The notes beneath the pieces are model-generated. The model was not told where the DNA came from and did no database searches. It saw only the letters and a list, made by a program, of their open reading frames with translations. Both the position numbers and the translations under genes were made by a program. 51,980 nucleotides of DNA, from NCBI GenBank assembly GCA_009377495.1, contig WHTZ01000044.1:1-51980 (forward strand). The letters are read 5' to 3'. Below, in pieces: positions 22,750-31,230 of this stretch (position 1 is the stretch's first letter; each line of letters opens with the position of its first letter). Source of the stretch: Luteitalea sp. GTDB taxonomy: Bacteria; Acidobacteriota; Vicinamibacteria; Vicinamibacterales; Vicinamibacteraceae.

Positions 22750-23688
22750 TCACCCGCGCCGGACGACGTGCCCGATTTGGCTATACACTCTCGAGAGCGA
22801 TCGGCCGAAAGCCTCCGGGCCGAGGTACGCCCGCTCGATGCCGAGCCGTCGGCACCGACGGACGAAATCCGGATGGTGGAAGGCCTTCTCGAGGGCATCG
22901 TGGAGAAATTGAAGCCGGTTTCGGGGTATGCCGGCCGGTCCGACGAGCCCTTTCTGATTTTCCAAGTCGACGTCAAAGCCCGCTTCGTGGAGCGTCGGCA
23001 CGTCGGGGCGTAGCGGAGAACGCTCGGCGGAAGCCACCGCCAGGCTTCGAATCTGAAGGGCCTCGGAAAGGGCCTTGCTCTCGGATTCGGCGGCGACCGT
23101 CACATCCACGTGGCCTCCGCGAAGCGCGACCAAGCCACCCGCTCCGCCGCTGAAGGGGAGATGCTTCATGACGATGCCAGCGGCCTCTCCAAAGAGGAGC
23201 ATGGTGGCATGGGCCAAGCTGCCGTAGCCCGCCGACGCATAGATATACTTGCCGGGCTCCTTGCGGGCGGCTGCCACGAATTCCTTGACATCCGCCCACG
23301 GAGCATCACTTCTGACATTGATGAGAAGTCCCAGCCGCGCCAAGCGCATGATGGGCGTGAAGGCCCTGATCGGGTGGTACGGCAGCTTACGAAAGTGCCC
23401 CGCACAGGCGGTTTCACTCCCGCCGGCGATGAGCAGCGTGTATCCGTCTGGCTCACTCAACGCGACTTCCCGAGCGGCGATCGTGCCGGAGGCCCCGGGT
23501 CGATTGATAACCACCATCGGTTGCCCGAGAAATCTCTGCGCCACGTCGCCGAAGGCCCGCGCAATGATGTCCGCACCTCCGCCGGCCGAGAAGCCGACGT
23601 AGACGCGAATCGGCTTGGACGGAAACGCGTCCGCACGGACGCTTGCCATCCCGATGACACCAATCAGGAAGTCTCTTCGTGCCAGCAT
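22750..23688 (-). CDS. Tripartite tricarboxylate transporter substrate-binding protein (TctC/Bug family)
   Basis: This 312-residue periplasmic binding protein has an N-terminal export signal with twin Arg, MLARRDFLIGVIGMASVRADA. Bug-family landmarks follow: KPIRVYVGFSAGGGADIIAR, INRPGASGTIAAREVALSEPDGYTL and YASAGYGSLAHATMLLF. It captures the carboxylate and delivers it to the TctAB membrane subunits. The stop lies directly beside the repeat element at 22590-22744. The gene is 28 bases downstream of the RraA-like lipoprotein gene in the operon. Confidence 0.93.
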   Translation of the reverse strand: MLARRDFLIGVIGMASVRADAFPSKPIRVYVGFSAGGGADIIARAFGDVAQRFLGQPMVVINRPGASGTIAAREVALSEPDGYTLLIAGGSETACAGHFRKLPYHPIRAFTPIMRLARLGLLINVRSDAPWADVKEFVAAARKEPGKYIYASAGYGSLAHATMLLFGEAAGIVMKHLPFSGGAGGLVALRGGHVDVTVAAESESKALSEALQIRSLAVASAERSPLRPDVPTLHEAGFDVDLENQKGLVGPAGIPRNRLQFLHDALEKAFHHPDFVRRCRRLGIERAYLGPEAFGRSLSRVYSQIGHVVRRG

Positions 23689-23716
23689 GCCCCTGAATTC
23701 GTCGGATTGGGGCTCG

Positions 23717-24598
23717 CTATCGTGTCTTCGTCTTCACGGTCTCGTCCAGGGGAATGCCCAGACGTTCGTAGTGCTTCGCCCGGCCAGACTCATCGCCCTC
23801 GTTGATCTCCCGAGCCAGACGACCGACCTCCATCGCATGCTCGCGCGGGACCACAATCACCCCGTCGCCGTCCGCCACGATGACATCACCGGGATACACG
23901 GTGACGCCGCCGCTGTTGATGGGAAGATTGTACGATTCCGTGATCATGCGCCCCGGACGCACACCGCGGGTGCTGTAACCGTCACGGCAATAGACCGCGG
24001 GCTTTCCGACCTTCACGATCTCGTCGGTGTCTCGGGCGCCTCCGTTGGTCACCACCCCGACGATCCCTCGCGCCGCCCAGCCCAGGCTGTTGTTGGATCC
24101 GATGTTGCCACCCTCGAACACGCCGCCCGTGTCCATGACAACGACGTCGTTGGGCCGCGCGATCTTCGCCCACGGGTCGGGCGCTCGCCCATATTGGGCG
24201 CTCTTCCACTCTTTCGCCTCATCGATGGAATCGAAGGAGTTCTGGCCAGAGCGGACGTCGGTGGGCACGTATCTGACGGTAATGGCGAAGCCAACGAACC
24301 GGTGGCTGAAGCCTTCCGGATCGCGCCAGAGTGGCCGGATGTCGTTGTGCATCAGGCCAATGTCCTGGAGCCCTATCAGGTCCATGCCATCGAGAACGTC
24401 GGTGACACGCAGATCTTGGTAGAGCGCCAAAATCTCGCCCCGGATCTCCTCGCTGTCAGCGAAGCTCTTGTTTTCGAGTAACCTCACGCCCTCCGGCTTC
24501 TGAGTGTCCTGGCCAACGGCTACGTTGGGAAGCGCGGTGATCACACAGCCGGTCAGAAGTATGGTTCGGAACAGATCACTTCGACTGTTAGGTAGCAT
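23717..24598 (-). CDS. Exported RraA/HMG-aldolase family protein, predicted lipoprotein
   Basis: This 293-residue protein has the RraA/4-hydroxy-4-methyl-2-oxoglutarate aldolase fold (motifs LRVTDVLDGMDLIGLQD, GVVTNGGARDTDEI, VYPGDVIVADGDGVIVVPRE). The Arg-Asp pair of the metal and substrate site is conserved in GGARD. Unusually it begins with an export signal MLPNSRSDLFRTILLTGC, with lipobox LTGC, so it should be a periplasmic lipoprotein; characterised members of the fold are cytoplasmic. It follows the TonB receptor gene by 28 bases and precedes the transporter genes. It could process the substrate in the periplasm before TctABC uptake. A paralogue lies at 29365-30219. Confidence 0.85.
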   Translation of the reverse strand: MLPNSRSDLFRTILLTGCVITALPNVAVGQDTQKPEGVRLLENKSFADSEEIRGEILALYQDLRVTDVLDGMDLIGLQDIGLMHNDIRPLWRDPEGFSHRFVGFAITVRYVPTDVRSGQNSFDSIDEAKEWKSAQYGRAPDPWAKIARPNDVVVMDTGGVFEGGNIGSNNSLGWAARGIVGVVTNGGARDTDEIVKVGKPAVYCRDGYSTRGVRPGRMITESYNLPINSGGVTVYPGDVIVADGDGVIVVPREHAMEVGRLAREINEGDESGRAKHYERLGIPLDETVKTKTR

Positions 24599-24626
24599 AG
24601 GTGTCCTTTCTTGTGAGAATCAAACG

Positions 24627-27600
24627 TCACCAAAGAATCTTGACGGCAACCTGAGCGACACGCCCAGGTTGCGCGCTCGTGATCGTGCCAAAGCTTCCGG
24701 AGGTTACGGTGGTGTTGGGACTATTGAAGTTCACCTGATTGAAGGCATTGAACAATTCACCTCTCACTTGCAGCCTGAGGTCTTCCGAACCAGGGAGCCT
24801 GAACTGCTTCATGAACGCGAAGTCGCTCGTGGCAAAGGCGGGACCGCTGATGATGTTGCGTCCGGAGCTCCCGTACGTACCGGGCGGGACGTCCTGCACC
24901 GGCACGAACCGATCGGTGTTGAAGAACTGCTGAACGAAATCATCCCTGCTGGCATGATCGCGTTCAATGTCCTCGTGGGTCGCCCCGTCAACCAGTTGCG
25001 CACGCTGGCGGCCGCCACCGCCCGTGCCGTCCAGCGCCACGTCCGTGCCCATCACGAAGGTCAGCGGGGCGCCGCTCCGCACGTTGTGCATGCCCGTCAG
25101 GCTCCAGCCGCCTAGCACGGTGTTCAGCAGGCCGCTGTCAAAGGAGAGCTGCGGATCCCACACCCAAGAGACCGCCGTGACGTGGCGATGGTCGAACTGC
25201 GCACGCCCTTTCATGTTGCCCGGATCGAAGGGATTGGCTACACCCGGCGTCAAGCCGGGGGTGGCGGTGAGCACCGTATCCAGCGCCTTGGACAGCACGT
25301 ACGACCCCGTGAAGGAGAAGCCGTTGCTGAAGCGCTTGGTCGCCTTGATCTGCAGACTGTGGTACCAGCTGCCATAGTCATTGTCGAGAACGCGGGACAG
25401 CGGGCCGATGATTCCAGGCTCGTAGATCACCCGATCGTCGACGTTCTGTGCCGAGGGCGGCGCGCCGGTCAGCGGAGACGGGATGAACTGCGCAGGGTTG
25501 AAGTGCCGGTGCCCTTCCAGTTCGCTGCCGACGTTACCGACGTACGCCACATCCAGCATCAGATCGGTCGTCAGTTGCCGCTGCACGGAGAGATTGAAGG
25601 ATTGCACGTACGACGAACGCAGCGTCGTGTCCGTGTAGACGGTCTGAATCGGCAGCGGGTAGAGGGGGCAATTCAGTCCTGGATACTCACTCACCTCGAA
25701 ACAGCCGAAGTCGCCCGGAAGCGGGGCGCCGGAGGGGGGCGGTGTCTGATTGAGCGAGCCGAAGGGATCCTCGATGCGCCCGCCTGCCAGTCTGAGCGTT
25801 CCTTCCCAGGGTGCTTCCGGCGCATGGACCGAGTTCGCGCTGATGTGGTTGTAAAACAGCCCGTACCCCCCGCGGATGCTCGTTCGGCCATCGCCAAAGA
25901 GATCCCACGCGAATCCCAGCCTCGGCGCGAAGTTATTCAGGTCATTTTCCACCGTGGCCTCGGGTACGCCCGCGTCTCCGACAAAGAGAATTCCGGGGGG
26001 TGCGTCAGGCTTGACCACCGATTGAGCGTCCGGGTCCCAGCTCGTATAGCGGCCGAACTTCTGCTTCCAGGGGAGATAGGGCTCGTAGCGCACGCCGACG
26101 GTCAGACTGAAGCGGGGCGTGATCTTGAATTCGTCCTGAACAAAGAACATGTGCTTGTAGATGATCGGATCGCTGGCCACACTTCCGAAGCCAACGTTGA
26201 ATTCGTCGAAGGCGCCGAGCAGAAAGTCGGCCGTGGGATCTCCCGAGCGAACCCCCGTGAAATCGACGCCGCGCTCGGTCGAAAATCCGAGGTGAAAGCT
26301 GGCCTTCACGAACTCATAGCCCCACTTCAGGGTGTGGTTGCCCATGATCTTGCTCATGGTGTTGCGGAATTGCCAGCTCTCATAGGTCTGCTCCTGCAGG
26401 GAGGGTCCGGTGACCGAGAATCGCCCCGAGACGTCCAGACCGACGGTCCGGCCATCCGCACCGAGGTCTATGTCCATGCCAACGTCTCTGGGGGTGTACA
26501 CGTCACCGTCATGACCCTGGAAAGACTTCGAGTACAGATGTGAGAACACCGCCTCGTTCAGAAAGGTCGGGCTGAAGGTGAACGTATCGCTGATCGTCGT
26601 ATTGTAGATATCAGCGAAGGAGGTCTCCTTGATGTTGGTCGCAAAGCTGCCAGGCGAGTTGAACCGCTGGTAGTGATCGCGGTTGAAGTGGCCGAACATC
26701 TTGTGATTGTTGCTCGCGACGAAGTCGATGCGCGCCAGTCCGGTGTACGAGTCGCTTGGCTCAGGGCTGAGACTGACGACACTGCCGGCTTCGCTGCGTG
26801 GAATGAAGCGATCCAGGTAGGTCTCGGCGACGGGACTGATGCAGCCCGGCCGGATGATATTGTTCGAGACACACGGATTGCCGCTCGAATCCGTAAACGG
26901 TAGGCCTGTCATGGCATCCGTGGGATTGGTCAATGCGACGCCCGAGGCGGAGAAGTCTCCTCTTCGCTCGGCATCACTTGGAACGAACGCGACCGAAGAC
27001 GTCCCTTCCCGCCGGTTCCAGAGGCGCTGATAGGAGGCGAACGCGAACAGCCTATCCCTCAAGAGCGGTCCGCCGCCAGCAGCTCCAGCCTGATTTTGTC
27101 GTTGCTCCGGCTTGCGGGGCTGGAAAAAGCTTCGCGCATTGAGCTTGTCGTTGCGGTGAAACTCCCAGATGGTGCCGTGAAAGTCATTGCTGCCCGACTT
27201 GGAGACGATGCTCACCTGGCTGCCGGAGTTGTGCCCATATTCAGCCGTGAAGTTGTGCGTCTGAATACGGATTTCCTGCACCGCATCCGGAGGAGGCGGA
27301 TTGAAACCAGTCGTCTGTGCAAAGCTGGTAAAGATACCTCCGTTGAACGTAAACAGGTTGTGAGCCTTCGTTCCACCGTTGACCGCCATGTTCGGGCCAT
27401 CCCGCGTGTGCGACATTTCTTGCGGCGCATGGACGCCGACAACGCCGGGAACCGTCTGAGCGAGCCCGGTCACGTTCCGGCCGTTGAGCGGCAAATCCTG
27501 CACGCGTCGGTCATCGATCAGATCGCTCATCGTGGGCGTCCGCGTGTCCACCATGACGGCCCTCCCACGCACGGTCACTTCGGCCTCGACCGTTCCGACA

Positions 27601-27992
27601 GTCAGCGTCAAGTCGAGCCGGATGTGCTCGCCCGTCGTGAGCTCGACGCCGGTACGGGTGGTCTTCTTGAGACCGGACAGCTCGGCAGAGATCTCATACG
27701 TCCCGCGCGGTAAGGCCAGAAAGTTGTAGAAGCCGCGCTCGTCGGTAACAGCTGCACGCGTCTGGCGATGCTCCTGAGCGACGGCCGTGACGGTGGCACC
27801 GGGGATGACGCCCTCGGCTTCATCCCGCACGTACCCACTGATCGACCCCGTCACTTGCGCGGACAGCCGGTCGGCGGCACCGACCAGAAAGACGAGCAAG
27901 AGCACCGACTGAACCAGACGACCCGGCCGTCGCAGGACGGCCTGGGCGCAGGCAGCATCTGCTCGGGTTGAGAAGATGTGCCTTCTCTTCAT
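24627..27992 (-). CDS. Oar-like TonB-dependent receptor with carboxypeptidase-regulatory-like domain
   Basis: This 1121-residue outer-membrane receptor is complete. After a signal peptide (VQSVLLLVFLVGAADRLSAQ) comes a carboxypeptidase-regulatory-like domain (SISGYVRDEAEGVIPGATVT, near residues 50-130). A plug follows with LPLNGRNVTGLAQTVPGVVG, then a large barrel ending in Trp (QPGRVAQVAVKILW). The ATG at 27992 has AAAGGAGA upstream; the frame open to 28175 is not used. It is the first gene of the nine-gene operon that runs to 16994 and should import the substrate for the exported RraA protein and TctABC. The ligand is unknown. Confidence 0.93.
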   Translation of the reverse strand: MKRRHIFSTRADAACAQAVLRRPGRLVQSVLLLVFLVGAADRLSAQVTGSISGYVRDEAEGVIPGATVTAVAQEHRQTRAAVTDERGFYNFLALPRGTYEISAELSGLKKTTRTGVELTTGEHIRLDLTLTVGTVEAEVTVRGRAVMVDTRTPTMSDLIDDRRVQDLPLNGRNVTGLAQTVPGVVGVHAPQEMSHTRDGPNMAVNGGTKAHNLFTFNGGIFTSFAQTTGFNPPPPDAVQEIRIQTHNFTAEYGHNSGSQVSIVSKSGSNDFHGTIWEFHRNDKLNARSFFQPRKPEQRQNQAGAAGGGPLLRDRLFAFASYQRLWNRREGTSSVAFVPSDAERRGDFSASGVALTNPTDAMTGLPFTDSSGNPCVSNNIIRPGCISPVAETYLDRFIPRSEAGSVVSLSPEPSDSYTGLARIDFVASNNHKMFGHFNRDHYQRFNSPGSFATNIKETSFADIYNTTISDTFTFSPTFLNEAVFSHLYSKSFQGHDGDVYTPRDVGMDIDLGADGRTVGLDVSGRFSVTGPSLQEQTYESWQFRNTMSKIMGNHTLKWGYEFVKASFHLGFSTERGVDFTGVRSGDPTADFLLGAFDEFNVGFGSVASDPIIYKHMFFVQDEFKITPRFSLTVGVRYEPYLPWKQKFGRYTSWDPDAQSVVKPDAPPGILFVGDAGVPEATVENDLNNFAPRLGFAWDLFGDGRTSIRGGYGLFYNHISANSVHAPEAPWEGTLRLAGGRIEDPFGSLNQTPPPSGAPLPGDFGCFEVSEYPGLNCPLYPLPIQTVYTDTTLRSSYVQSFNLSVQRQLTTDLMLDVAYVGNVGSELEGHRHFNPAQFIPSPLTGAPPSAQNVDDRVIYEPGIIGPLSRVLDNDYGSWYHSLQIKATKRFSNGFSFTGSYVLSKALDTVLTATPGLTPGVANPFDPGNMKGRAQFDHRHVTAVSWVWDPQLSFDSGLLNTVLGGWSLTGMHNVRSGAPLTFVMGTDVALDGTGGGGRQRAQLVDGATHEDIERDHASRDDFVQQFFNTDRFVPVQDVPPGTYGSSGRNIISGPAFATSDFAFMKQFRLPGSEDLRLQVRGELFNAFNQVNFNSPNTTVTSGSFGTITSAQPGRVAQVAVKILW

Positions 27993-28130
27993 GGAACGTC
28001 TCCTTTTCTGCAAGAGCGCGAGAACAGCCGCGGTTCTGTTGAGACTCCCCGTCGTTTCGCGCAAGCCAGCGCCCGCCTCGGCTCGGGCGCGACTCCAGCA
28101 AGGAATCAAGGCGCCGCGAGCGTGCGCAAT

Positions 28131-28206
28131 ATCAGATCTCACGTCTCTGATCGCATATATTATGTAATGGCGCATACTTCTACTACGGTCTTGATGCGTC
28201 TGTCAA
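28131..28206 (-). promoter_or_regulatory. Promoter and possible operator of the receptor-TctABC operon
   Basis: On the reverse strand a perfect -35 box TTGACA (28206-28201) is followed after 18 bases by TAGAAG (28182-28177) as a weak -10. Downstream lies the dyad ATCAGA-N9-TCTGAT (28131-28151), a possible operator between promoter and gene. An AT-rich stretch TACATAATATATGCG around 28152-28167 offers another -10. Assignment is by pattern only. Confidence 0.45.
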
Positions 28207-28727
28207 GACCCTTTCGTTTCTTGCAGTTTTTCTCGGCCCTCCCTGAGACGCTGAATGCCGGCACGCTGAAGAGTCGAGATGAAGGCGGTCTCCCGCGCAC
28301 GCGCAGCGGTGCCGCCGGCAGGGCGTGATCACGCCCGCCGGCGCTGACCCGCTTCACCATCGCGCACCGGTCGCGTGACAGGTCGTAGCATTGGTTGGAG
28401 TGTGACGACGTCATGGCGCCCCCCACGAGCCGCCGGCTCGCCGGGAAGACACATTTAGGGGTGCGCGGCCTCCGGCTCGCAGTCGATGTGGCCCCGCGCC
28501 GCGGGCGCTTGCTGCTGGCCCTTTCCCTGGCCTCTCTCCTCGCGGTGTTGCTGGGCGCCGGCCCGTTGGCGCGCGCCGTGCGGGCCCACGCCGAGGTGGT
28601 GCGTGCCTCCCCTCGCCATGGCACCCGGCGCCGGCTCAGCGCCCTCTCGATCGCCATCCTCGCACTCTCCCTCGGGCGATTCGCTCGCCGCCTTGGCGCG
28701 CGGCACGCCCGCGACGGAGATCACACG
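28207..28727. other. Stretch without a convincing gene
   Basis: About 520 bases between the receptor promoter and the KTSC remnant. Open frames exist on both strands, but their products are Arg/Ala-rich and match no family I know; they reflect high GC. A hydrophobic Leu/Ala-rich stretch encoded around 28500-28600 on the forward strand could be part of a short membrane protein, but no ribosome binding site or homology supports it. Confidence 0.4.
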
Positions 28728-28949
28728 ATGACGTGGCCGACGGGCCGAATGCCGCTCGTGTCGTCGCGGCTCGCGTCCCTGCAGGACGCGAACGACACCA
28801 CACTCGAACTCGAATTCCGCAGCCGCGCGAGGTACCGGTATTTCGAGGTCCCACCTCCGATCGTCGAGGGCTTGGTCGCCGCCACGTCGAAGGGACGCTA
28901 GTTCAACCGCCACATCCGACGCCGCGTTCGCGACCAGCGCGTGGCCTGA
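28728..28949 (+). pseudogene. KTSC domain protein interrupted by an amber codon
   Basis: The encoded sequence MPLVSSRLASLQDANDTTLE, then LEFRSRARYRYFEVPPPIVE and GLVAATSKGR, is a KTSC domain, a small domain of about 60-70 residues of unknown or RNA/DNA-linked function. A TAG at 28899-28901 falls where the family has an aromatic residue in KGRxFNRHIR; the frame continues with FNRHIRRRVRDQRVA to TGA at 28947. One base change from TAC or TAT (Tyr) would restore it. The truncated product would lack the final helix. The frame is also open upstream to 28395 without recognisable content. A pseudogene is most likely; amber suppression is not supported. Confidence 0.6.
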
Positions 28950-28980
28950 CCCAAGACACGTGCGCCGCGATGGGGGGCAG

Positions 28981-29177
28981 CGCCGGCAGGCGTGATCGCG
29001 GGTGCCGCGCCGCCCCGTTGGAGACCGCGTGATCCGCGAAGGGGGTAAAACCACGGGCGGGGCCAGACGGCCGCCGAGCTCACGGAGCTCGGCGGATCGC
29101 CACACGTGAGCGCCGCCCGCGGTTTTTCCACGCGGCCGACCGGGGCGGCGCGGCACCCGCGATCGCGCTCGCCGGCG
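28981..29177. repeat. Large nested palindrome
   Basis: Perfect 24-bp inverted repeats at 28994-29017 and 29141-29164 extend outward with three mismatches to 28981 and 29177. Inside, the segments around 29026-29062 and 29111-29137 are also partly complementary, and the centre is an 11-bp hairpin, CCGCCGAGCTC-ACG-GAGCTCGGCGG split over 29071-29095. The gap 28950-29364 has no credible gene. It may be a miniature mobile element or a structured RNA. Confidence 0.7.
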
Positions 29178-29364
29178 GACGCGCGACGCTGGCCGCGTCT
29201 GTTGACTCTTCAGGGGACGGAACTCGACGCTTCGCGGAGGGTCGAGAAAAACTGGGGGCGGCAGGCCTTTCGTTTCGCCTTTTTCGTTTGCCTCGGGTCT
29301 CGGCGCTAAGGGGAACCGTCTGGGGGCTGCGAGCGGACGACCGACGATGGAGTGGAGCGGCGCG

Positions 29365-30219
29365 CTACTTCACCCACGGATTCTTGCCGGTCTCTCGAAT
29401 GTACCGCTCGCGCGAGATGTTATCCAGGAACGTCAATCCAGCCTTCGCCACCTCCTCGGCGCGCTCGCGCGGAACGACGACCACGCCATCGCCGTCCGCG
29501 ACCACGACATCGCCCGGCCGAACGAGCACGCCGCCGATCGTCACCGGCCGATTCACTGACTCGAGCTCGTTGCGACCCGGTCTGATGCCACGCGCGAGCC
29601 GCCGGAAGTACGTCGGCACCTTGTGATAGATGATCTCGTCGGTATCGCCCAACCCTCCGCTCGTGACCAGGCCCACCATGCCGAGCTTTTGCCACGCGCG
29701 AATATTCGTCGAACCGATGCTCCGTGACTCACCATCCTCCATGGCGTCGATGACCAGCATCGAGCCGGGAACGAGCACGTCCATGAACGCCTCCGAGGTC
29801 AGGGTGCTGTACCAGCGGCTAATCAGCTCCTGGTCCATCTTGGCCTCCCGCTTGTTGGTCGGCACGTAGCGGGCAGTCACGGCAATGCCGACGGCGCGGT
29901 GGGAAAACTTCTCGGTATCCTTCCAGAGGGCGTGAATCTCGGGATCGACCAGACCGACATCCTGCAGCCCCACGACGTCCATGCCGTCGGACACGTCCGC
30001 GACCCGCAGATACTTGTACATGTCGAGAATGCGCTGGTTGTCCTCCTGCGAGTATTCCTTGTAGGGGATGAACAGCCGCACCTTGTCAGGAATGCTCTTT
30101 TCCGCCTCCGGTTGCACCGCGTCAATGACAACGACGTGTCCGGCTCCTAGCCACCAGGGCGCAGACATCACCGCGGCTGCCGTCAGGAACAGCAGACGCA
30201 TGGTGCTTCGTACGGTCAT
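29365..30219 (-). CDS. Exported RraA/HMG-aldolase family protein lacking the catalytic Arg
   Basis: This 284-residue paralogue of the lipoprotein at 23717-24598 shares its layout: signal peptide (MRLLFLTAAAVMSAPWWLGAG), then LRVADVSDGMDVVGLQDVGL, GLVTSGGLGDTDEI and VRPGDVVVADGDGVVVVPRE. In this copy the Arg of the RraA-fold aldolase motif (RD) is Gly (GGLGD), so classical aldolase activity is doubtful. There is no lipobox, so it should be soluble in the periplasm. The ATG at 30219 follows GAGGGG; a GTG at 30225 is possible. No transport genes adjoin it. It may bind a ligand rather than catalyse. Confidence 0.82.
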   Translation of the reverse strand: MTVRSTMRLLFLTAAAVMSAPWWLGAGHVVVIDAVQPEAEKSIPDKVRLFIPYKEYSQEDNQRILDMYKYLRVADVSDGMDVVGLQDVGLVDPEIHALWKDTEKFSHRAVGIAVTARYVPTNKREAKMDQELISRWYSTLTSEAFMDVLVPGSMLVIDAMEDGESRSIGSTNIRAWQKLGMVGLVTSGGLGDTDEIIYHKVPTYFRRLARGIRPGRNELESVNRPVTIGGVLVRPGDVVVADGDGVVVVPRERAEEVAKAGLTFLDNISRERYIRETGKNPWVK

Positions 30220-30235
30220 GATCACCCCTCTGAGC

Positions 30236-30255
30236 GCCCGACCTGAAGGTCGGGC
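30236..30255. repeat. Short palindromic repeat (CCT-GA-AGG type)
   Basis: GCCCGACCTGAAGGTCGGGC has nine perfect pairs around a central GA. It lies between the RraA-like gene and the SnoaL-like gene and is followed by CTAC. A hairpin of the same architecture, 9-bp arms ending in CCT-GA-AGG, is at 33617-33636. It is probably a REP-type element that may also act as an mRNA hairpin. Confidence 0.65.
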
Positions 30256-30270
30256 CTACACAGATCCCGC

Positions 30271-30699
30271 TCAATGCGTCCGTGGAAGCCAGTCGCCGCG
30301 ATGGTACGGATCGTCCGATGGCTGCGAGAAGTGCTCGTGGGCAATTCGCCAGTGACCGTCGACGCGGCGTAGCACGAGCGTGCCGCGTACTTTGACGCGC
30401 TTGACGAGATCGCCAACTTGGAGCTCCAAGCCAATCGTGCCCGCCAGCCAGGCGAGGTCGCCGCCCTCCTCGCTGACGGGTGGCTCGACCCAGCGGCACC
30501 CGCGCAAGACGAGGCTGCCGCCAAAGAACTGACGCCAGCTCGCGGCGACCTGGTCATAGCCGACGAACGACCAGCCGGGCCCCTCGTCGAAGACCAACAT
30601 GTGGTTGGATTTGATGTACAGCCCCAACACCTCATCGAGGCGACGCTCGACAATGGCGTTGAAGTAGGCCTGGGCGAGAGCAACCGGCGAATCGGTCAT
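30271..30699 (-). CDS. SnoaL/NTF2-like domain protein
   Basis: This 142-residue protein has the cone-like NTF2 fold of the SnoaL/DUF4440 group: an N-terminal helix (VALAQAYFNAIVERRLDEVLGLY), the segment GWSFVGYDQVAASWRQFFGG, and the end RRVDGHWRIAHEHFS, which is the hallmark of the group (V-D-G-x-W-R-I-x-H-x-H-x-S). The ATG at 30699 is preceded by CGGAGACG; an upstream ATG at 30726 is possible but overlaps the EVE gene end. Such proteins are small enzymes or ligand binders of varied function. It follows the EVE domain gene closely and may be co-transcribed. Confidence 0.82.
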   Translation of the reverse strand: MTDSPVALAQAYFNAIVERRLDEVLGLYIKSNHMLVFDEGPGWSFVGYDQVAASWRQFFGGSLVLRGCRWVEPPVSEEGGDLAWLAGTIGLELQVGDLVKRVKVRGTLVLRRVDGHWRIAHEHFSQPSDDPYHRGDWLPRTH

Positions 30700-30727
30700 C
30701 GCAACGTCTCCGGCGCGCGGCCGCACG

Positions 30728-31141
30728 CTACCTGCTCGATTCCTTGCTCAGCGTTTCGACAACCTGCCACTCGCTCGTGCTAATCGGCATCACCGAGAGC
30801 CGAGGCACCCGCGCAAGTAGATGGCTGGCAAACGCGGGGTGAGCCTTGAGCGTCGCGAGGGTTACCGCATGCCTCAACTTGCTCACCGGTTGAATGTCGA
30901 CCACAACGGCCTTGCCAGCCTTGTCTGCAGGGTCCTGGTACGCGTCAGTCGACGCGCGCGCGATGCCGACGACCGCCTTCTCACTGCCGGTGTGGTAGTA
31001 GAAGATGCGATCCCCTTTCCTGACACTCCGCAGGTGCCGCTGGGCAACCGGATTCTTGACGCCGGTCCAGGTGGTGCTCCCGTCGCTCACCAACGCGTCG
31101 AAGCTGTAGCTCGACGGCTCCTCTTTGAACAGCCATGGCAT
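30728..31141 (-). CDS. EVE domain-containing protein
   Basis: This 137-residue single-domain protein begins MPWLFKEEPSSYSFDALVSD, the diagnostic start of EVE domains (thymocyte nuclear protein 1/YTH-like fold), followed by TTWTGVKNPVAQRHLRSVRKG and DRIFYYHTGSEKAVVGIARA. EVE domains bind modified bases in DNA or RNA, and in bacteria they are often linked to defence or translation genes. No such partner is next to it here. A purine-rich GGAGGTG lies upstream of the start. Confidence 0.92.
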   Translation of the reverse strand: MPWLFKEEPSSYSFDALVSDGSTTWTGVKNPVAQRHLRSVRKGDRIFYYHTGSEKAVVGIARASTDAYQDPADKAGKAVVVDIQPVSKLRHAVTLATLKAHPAFASHLLARVPRLSVMPISTSEWQVVETLSKESSR

Positions 31142-31230
31142 CGATCACCTCCGTGGGCACAGTAGCGAAGCTCCGCCTCAAACCGCCGAGCCTAGGCAAA
31201 CCACGGTGGGGCGGATCTTCGCTACTAGAT

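Noticed and set aside
28395..28727. Hydrophobic open frame upstream of the KTSC domain as a membrane protein
   Set aside because: Leu/Ala-rich stretches arise readily from GC-rich DNA; there is no ribosome binding site or recognised domain.
28899..28901. Amber codon in the KTSC frame as pyrrolysine or another recoded residue
   Set aside because: There is no supporting context; the family position is aromatic and TAG is one step from Tyr codons, so a nonsense mutation or sequence error is simpler.
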